A DNA stretch of 64,000 bases from Mermis nigrescens (taxonomy: Eukaryota > Nematoda > Enoplea > Mermithida > Mermithidae), in the NCBI GenBank assembly GCA_036768485.1, contig JAVLUZ010000273.1, positions 5,437,391 through 5,501,390 of the forward strand, given 5' to 3'. The position numbers were made by a program, and so were the translations under genes. Below are positions 55,674 through 64,000 of the stretch, in pieces. The stretch's first letter is position 1, and each line of letters begins with the position of its first letter. The notes beneath the pieces were generated by a model that worked only from the letters and a program-made list of their open reading frames with translations, was not told the origin of the DNA and searched no databases.

Positions 55674-56186
55674 ATGCTTACAATACAGAATATTGTTCTA
55701 GCAACAGCTCTGCCAAGCTCCATCAATTTGGAGGAAATTCACTCAAGACTATCAAATATTACACAGTACAGTCCCAAGAAATTTCCAGGCATTGTACTAC
55801 GACTGCCTCAGGCAACACTACTGATTTTTAAGTCTGGTAAAATTGTGTGTGTAGAAGCTAAAACAAGAAAAAATGTTAAACTGCAATAAGGACAGGTATT
55901 GAAGCTATAAATTTAAAAAACTGATGTTTTAAGGGTGCAGCCTCAGCTGTTTGTAGGATCTGCAAATTTAGGTTATCAGATTAATCTTTGCAAATTTTAT
56001 GAGCTTGTAGAAAGAAAGTGCGTGTACGATGTATAATTCTTTAATGAGCTAATATATAAAGCAGGAAATGTAACATGTTTATTATTTACAAGCAGAAAAC
56101 TTATTCTTGCAGGAGCAAAACATGAGTGTGAGCTACATATAGCATACAAATTAATTTCAACTATGCTTGATAAATGTCAATTATAG
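55674..56186 (+). pseudogene. TATA-binding-protein-like gene, both TBP repeats, decayed
   Basis: TBP binds TATA boxes through two homologous saddle repeats. Repeat 1 (55674-55889, ATG 55674) reads IQNIVLATALPSS, YSPKKFPGIVLRL and LLIFKSGKIVCVEAK, the well-known sequence landmarks of the TBP fold. Repeat 2 (about 55923-56186, same frame) reads VGSANLGYQINL, then after a TAA at 56032-56034 CLLFTSRKLILAGAKHE and a final helix ending in TAG. Between the repeats three stops occur; a neighbouring frame there gives a helix-like segment (TAIRTGIEAINL), so two indels are likely. Context: it lies head to head with the Polinton ATPase. I do not know TBP as a regular Polinton gene. It could be a captured host or viral gene; fold assignment is fairly sure, origin is not. 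Confidence 0.8.
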
Positions 56187-56650
56187 CATAGCTCTAGAGA
56201 ATTCTCATTTCCATCATTTGAAGTTTCTTGATGAAGTTCTCAACGTTTCTTGCTCCCTCTTGAATTTGTTTGACAGTAGAAAGCGGTTCTGGCTTGCTTT
56301 CAGCTAAGTGTTTATCAATACAATAACTAGTTCGATTTCAAAGTCTCTTTCTTAAGAAGTGCTAATTCGGACCATTTTTTTGCTGAAATACACTTTGAGA
56401 TTAACAATGTCCGTATTTTGCTATATCTTCTTGTGGGTTTTGAAGAAGTATTTTGTGAAATTCAAACCCTTGGCTCTTTCTGTTTGACTCACTTCAATAT
56501 ACAAAAAGCAGTGAGTAACTTTGATTTTAATATTGTCAATAGAGAACTGCTCTGGAATAGAAATAATTGTCTCAACGTAGATGCCATTTTTCAAATAATG
56601 AACTATCTTTACTTGCAAGAGTCTTATATATCACATATAAGATGACCCAT
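56187..56650 (-). pseudogene. Unidentified minus-strand ORF pieces next to the TBP-like gene
   Basis: One intact piece (56421-56618) reads KIVHYLKNGIYVETIISIPE and IKIKVTHCFLYIEVS. After its TAG the same frame continues with VNLKVYFSKKMVRIS, and a second frame ends with STVKQIQEGARNVENFIKKL, finishing at about 56196. Together they could be one protein of roughly 140 residues broken by two or three lesions. No family recognised. The plus ORF 56418-56645 is its shadow. Confidence 0.4.
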
Positions 56651-57000
56651 CACACTTTTACAAAATTTCACAACGTGACAAGAATATTTCACAACTTGAC
56701 AAAAAATTTTCACAACATGACAAAAAATTTTCACACTGTGACAAAAAATTTTCACAACTTGACAAAAATATTTCACACCTTAACAAACATATTTCACAAC
56801 TTGACAAAAAAATTTCACAACTTGACAAAAATATTCCACAATTTGACAAAAATACTTCACAACTTGACAAAAAAATTTCACAACTTGACACAAATATTTC
56901 ACAACTTGACAAGAAATTTTCACAACTTGACAAAAAATTTTCACAACTTGACAAAAATTTTCCACAACTTGACAAAAATATTTTACAAATTGGAAAAATA
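56651..57000. repeat. 21-bp minisatellite, about 16 units
   Basis: Unit close to TTTCACAACTTGACAAAAATA. Because 21 is a multiple of three, it is open in several frames on both strands (seven-residue repeats such as FHNLTKN on plus and LSSCEIF on minus). It stands just before the start of the polB fragment at 57028. Confidence 0.92.
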
Positions 57001-57027
57001 TTGCTTATAAATATGGTGATTAACTAG

Positions 57028-57800
57028 ATGCTTAAAAAAATGGATATTGATGATTACTACACTATAGGCCAATTGCCTAGTAGGCATGTTCAAAGGTTTA
57101 AGTGTGAATATAGTGTGTTTCTATTAAAATTCCAGAAAGTAGTTGCAAATTTCAGTGTTCTCAATGCAATCTTTGTGGATGCAACACAGAAAATGTTATA
57201 CAAATATCCCCAGAATTGCATTGTTGGATTTGATATTAGACATCCTAGTTTAAGCACACCTGTAATAATTCCTTTTACACAACGCCAGCATGTTAATGGA
57301 GAAAAATTTTAAGTGTAATTGAGAGGGTTGTTCAGTCCAATAAGGAATTTTGTTTTGATGAAGACATGTCCGTTTCTGTTGTAATTGCAGGTAGACAAAC
57401 AGGGACAGGCAGCACTACAAGTGTAGAACAGTTCTGCAAAAATGGCGGAAATTTATTGAGATAACATCAAATGATAAATTGTCATTAGCTTGTGCTATTG
57501 TAACAGGGATAGCAAAAGCTGACAACAGTCTAGACTGGGAAGCTATAAGGAAGGGCGATAAAAACCGTTACACAAAACCGGAATGCTTAGCAGAGCAATA
57601 AATGCATAAGGCTGGCTTAAACACTATTAATGGGCTAGAATCTGTGAGGAAACTGCAACAGGTTTTAGAGCCTGAATATCAGATAAAAGTATATTCAGGT
57701 AACACGTTACTGTTTGAAGGACTCAGCTAGAATAGTCATCAGATTATTTGTAAAAAATGACCATTATGACCTGATCACTCAGCTGCCTTCACAGCTTGAC
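57028..57800 (+). pseudogene. polB: Polinton DNA polymerase B, N-terminal fragment, decayed
   Basis: ATG 57028 opens MDIDDYYTIGQLPSRHVQRF, then GFDIRHPSLSTPVIIPF. After a 1-base break near 57306 come VIERVVQSNKEFCFD, LACAIVTGIAKADN and WEAIRKGDKNRYTK. A TAA at about 57599 precedes HKAGLNTINGLESVRKLQQV, with KNDHYDLITQLPS last. These are the parts before the exonuclease domain; exonuclease and polymerase domains are absent. The plus orientation meets the integrase remnant tail to tail. Independent of the polB copy at 28841-31380. Confidence 0.85.
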
Positions 57801-57872
57801 TAGATTAGAAACCCAGGAGTCAAATTTTGAAGGGTAGCCCCTCCATCTGACCTTGTAAATTGTTTAATTACC

Positions 57873-58833
57873 TTATTTTTGAGTTTTCAAAATTTTTTTC
57901 AACAACGTATAAATTGTCTGATTACGCGTCAATTTTTTGCAATTCTGCTTCATAAAAAATTCCTTCAAAGCTTTTTGCTCTTTTGATCTTCCTAAACGGG
58001 ATGTGTTCGTGTGAGCCTTCCTGCAATAATGAAAAATTCCTCCATCCAGTTGAGCCAATACCCCGTTTTGAATGTTTGCTTCAATTAACTTATGCATACC
58101 TACTTTATTGCCTATGTTAAAGTTAAATATAGCGTTCTTTTTAACAATTCTAAATGCTTTGTTTAAAATTTGTTGCTCATTCTCTTGAGTCACATTCATC
58201 GGAAATGTACCTATGGTCCTATGAAAGAAATGATTATAGTTGTAGAGCAAATTGGGCAGGATATCTATGTACCAATACATGTTATTTTTTGTGAAATATT
58301 GCCACATTTTTTCCTTCAATGTACGTTTGAATTGTTCAACCACAGATGCTTTTAATTCACTTTTTGTTACAAAAAAATTGATGAATTCAGTTTTAGAAAT
58401 TTCTGTACTTCCTTAATGATAAATTCTTTACCCGCATCCATTTGCAATTTGTATGGTTTTTGACTGAGAAGAATTTGCTTGAAAAAGCTTCGAGAACATC
58501 TTTGAAGTTTTCTTTTTTAATGGTACAGACCAGGCAAACTTTGAAAAAATGTCTATACAGTTCAGCAAATATTTAAACCTGTCTTTTGAACTCACTCAGC
58601 GATTGTAAGTTGGCAAGATCTGATTGCCATTGCTCATCAATGCTACTCACAAGCACTCTATTCCGCAAATAGCATTTTTGGTTAGCTTCTGTAAACAATA
58701 TCTAAATTGTTTTTCTAACCATTGTTTTATTTTTTGATTTAGGAATTGTCTTTTTGGCTCTGAGATACAGCTGGTTTGCACCAGTATACCCAGTCTTACT
58801 ATCATAATATAGCTTTTTTAATGTTTTGTTCAT
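57873..58833 (-). pseudogene. Polinton retroviral-type integrase, decayed
   Basis: Integrates Polinton DNA in intact relatives. On the minus strand: MNKTLKKLYYDSKTGYTGAN start (ATG 58831-58833), VLVSSIDEQWQSDLANLQSL with the first catalytic Asp, MDAGKEFIIKEVQKFL with the second, and VVEQFKRTLKEKMWQYFTKN with the Glu. A YIDILPNLLYNYNHFFHRTI block follows, then a C-terminal SH3-like region (NIGNKVGMHKL) that falls apart in other frames. Several frameshifts and stops lie between 58343 and 58833. The last 156 codons (57873-58343) are open. Its family matches the C. elegans F54H12.3-type transposon integrase. Confidence 0.85.
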
Positions 58834-60854
<2,021 letters not shown>

Positions 60855-60867
60855 ATTTATTTGAATA

Positions 60868-61420
60868 AATGCGTGGCATTTAATATTTTCAGAGGTCATT
60901 TTGGTGTGGCATTTATTCAAGGGCGGCGATTAATCAAGGGCGGCAATTATTTTTTTTCAATTCAAAATATTTATTTATCAAAAGTTCACCAAATACACAA
61001 TAATAAACTTTTAATCAACACTTAAAAACAGAAAGCAAATTTAGTAGGTAGGTAATTTAACAACAGAAAATTAAAACATTTCAACTTCAAAAACTTCATC
61101 ATCAGATTAAAATTCTAATTCACTCAATGCAATATATCACCCACGTTTGAAGTATTTGTCGCTTCCATGATCATGAATTTTCGTAAAACTTGATTAAAAA
61201 TGGAAGCAAAATGGAAAAGAAACATGCAAAATGGGTGCAAAATGAAGAAAAAGCATGCGTCATCTCTTCAGTAAACAGTAGGCGAAATTTAAACTTCTGC
61301 TTGAAGTTTACAATAATGATGTTTCCTTGAATAATCCTGCGCAGCATTTATTCAAGGGCGGCAAGTATTATTTTTTGAGACCTTGGGTGCGGTGTTTATT
61401 CAAAGGTGGCGTTTATTCAA
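60868..61420. mobile_element. Possible non-autonomous element with TTTATTCAAGGGCGGC repeats
   Basis: GCATTTATTCAAGGGCGGC occurs at 60909 and 61339, and variants (gattaatcaagggcggc, tgtttattcaaaggtggcg) at 60930 and 61394. The copies are direct and sit at both sides of an AT-rich middle. The family is not identified; poly-A then (AT)n follow at 61419. Confidence 0.45.
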
Positions 61421-61422
61421 AA

Positions 61423-62718
<1,296 letters not shown>

Positions 62719-62994
62719 GGTGGGCCAAATAAGAGGCTTCATTCTGATTCAACAGGTCATAACTTTGGCTGATGTGAATATGCGACATTAGAACTATAGA
62801 TAAAAGTGTCTTCTTTTGAATTGTGTGAAAAATTTTGGCCAGATGTCAATGCTTTGAGGGCTATGGTAATTAATTTACACCCTACTTTAATATTGTTTAA
62901 AGGCCAATGGCGTCATTAGTCCTGCCATCAATTTGCATCCTATTTTTACAATATCCTGAAATTTTTGCACTGAGCAGGAAGTGTATCTACTGTA

Positions 62995-63094
62995 NNNNNN
63001 NNNNNNNNNNNNNNNNNNNNNNNNNNNNNNNNNNNNNNNNNNNNNNNNNNNNNNNNNNNNNNNNNNNNNNNNNNNNNNNNNNNNNNNNNNNNNN
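62995..63094. other. 100-N assembly gap
   Basis: One hundred N; the ORF that spans it is meaningless. Confidence 0.99.
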
Positions 63095-63254
63095 TTACAG
63101 TTATTTAATTTAGTCTAAAATATTACCTGAATATAAACTGTCTAATTAAATTTTTTGGTTTTTTGATTATGCAAAAATACAATGGAAGAAATGACGAGAG
63201 TATCGAAATAATTATAAAAATGCGCTGATAAAAATCATAGAGAATAAACCCCAG

Positions 63255-63402
<148 letters not shown>

Positions 63403-63409
63403 TTACCCC

Positions 63410-63670
63410 CATACGTGGGCAGCAAAAAAATTCTGGGGGGAGTGCAAGATTTTTTGAAGGTCGAAAAATGGCCTTAAAAATGGTGGTATGGCGATAAAAA
63501 CACCATTTTTCGACGTTTCTCATCAAGCACTATCCATTGGCATCAAAAAATTGCGAAAAAAACGAAAAAAAATTTCAAAAATTGAATTCTGGGGGGTATT
63601 TTGATTTCTGGGGGGGGTATTTTGGTTTCGGGGGGTGCATACCCCCAAACCCCCCCCACGCCCAGGTGTG
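63410..63670 (+). mobile_element. TGGGC-type hAT-like MITE, best preserved copy
   Basis: 261 bp with a perfect 8-bp target duplication CTTACCCC (63402-63409 and 63671-63678). Ends CATACGTGGGCAGC and, inverted, CACACCTGGGCGTG. Inside: a near-palindromic middle, a tandem of TTCTGGGGGG units about 20 nt apart, and GCATACCCCC. It defines the family, of which about a dozen copies are in this window. No coding capacity. Confidence 0.95.
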
Positions 63671-63678
63671 CTTACCCC

Positions 63679-64000
63679 CTCTGTACTCTATTGTAAGTGC
63701 CCCCTTCTCTTCACGGAGCGCACGAATTGACTTATTTTCCCATTCTGGGTTTAGGCCCTTCAAATCCCTCACGTGCATGTTTGGTATTGAACCTATGTAC
63801 ATATTTTCAAACTTTAACGTAACGCTCTCTTTTCAATTCTATTGTGAATCGCGAAATATCTCGCTCGAATTTCAATGAAATATTGATTGAATTAGTCTAC
63901 GGATATTGAAATTTGTGACAAATAATACATAAAATGATGAAGAAATACATCATAAAATGGCACAGATCAGATCTGTGCATATGTGCATGCAAAATCCTAA
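63679..64000. other. End of window, no recognised gene
   Basis: Nothing supported; ORFs at 63537-63878 start inside the MITE. Confidence 0.5.

Noticed and set aside
56567..57010. 147-codon ORF of FHNLTKN repeats, and a CRISPR-like look of the 21-bp array
   Set aside because: Minisatellite open in several frames on both strands; units are adjacent without unique spacers, so it is not a CRISPR array.
63000..63113. ORF across the second gap
   Set aside because: It is translated through 100 N.

Overview
The window is eukaryotic, AT-rich and dominated by mobile DNA. It is probably from an invertebrate animal. The reasons are genes broken by GT-AG introns, long perfect microsatellites, and PIF/Harbinger, hAT-type, Polinton/Maverick and Ty3/Gypsy sequences. 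An arthropod-style TCAGT initiator about 30 nt below the LTR TATA box hints at an arthropod, but the species cannot be named. No rRNA, tRNA, CRISPR array or bacterial-type operon was found. Two N runs (16623-16632 and 62995-63094) mark scaffold joins.

Layout, left part (1-16622): a row of hairpins (268-454); a foldback element (1371-2080); a plus-strand intron-containing gene for an IS3-like DDE integrase (exons between 2711 and 7427); a small RING-like ORF (9266-9523, minus); and an unidentified minus-strand spliced gene whose last three exons (13206-13411, 12198-12323, 11028-11272) join in matching phase. Short inverted-repeat elements with 8-bp target duplications lie between these and inside introns.

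Middle part (16633-28840): one large Ty3/Gypsy element with 1.06-1.07 kb LTRs that differ by about 18 substitutions. It has a tRNA-type primer site, a polypurine tract, gag with a zinc knuckle, a long gag tail that appears to contain its own intron, a membrane-anchored glycoprotein gene, and protease-RT-RNaseH-integrase. The glycoprotein gene lies BEFORE pol, not after it as is usual. Frame breaks in gag, env and pol make this copy look inactive, unless they are assembly errors. Its right end is inserted in a decayed Polinton DNA polymerase B gene (28841-31380, minus). The other half of that gene is not found beyond the left LTR, so the join at 16623-16632 is doubtful.

Right part (28841-62994): Polinton polB remnant; PIF/Harbinger transposase pieces; about a dozen copies of a 260-bp hAT-like MITE; a perfect (GA)n tract of about 934 nt; a 1.18-kb hAT-type element; a ~465-bp satellite (47920-50195) with two MITEs inside; a possible LTR fragment; and a second, richer Polinton remnant (52751-58833). 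The second Polinton holds the major capsid protein, a minor capsid-like protein, two small Polinton-type ORFs, the packaging ATPase, the N-terminal part of polB and an integrase. Between ATPase and polB is a decayed but recognisable two-repeat TATA-binding-protein-like gene, which I do not know as a standard Polinton gene. Long (TA)n and (CA)n tracts fill the end of the window.

The strongest leads are the gag-env-pol order with a spliced gag tail, and the TBP-like gene in the Polinton.
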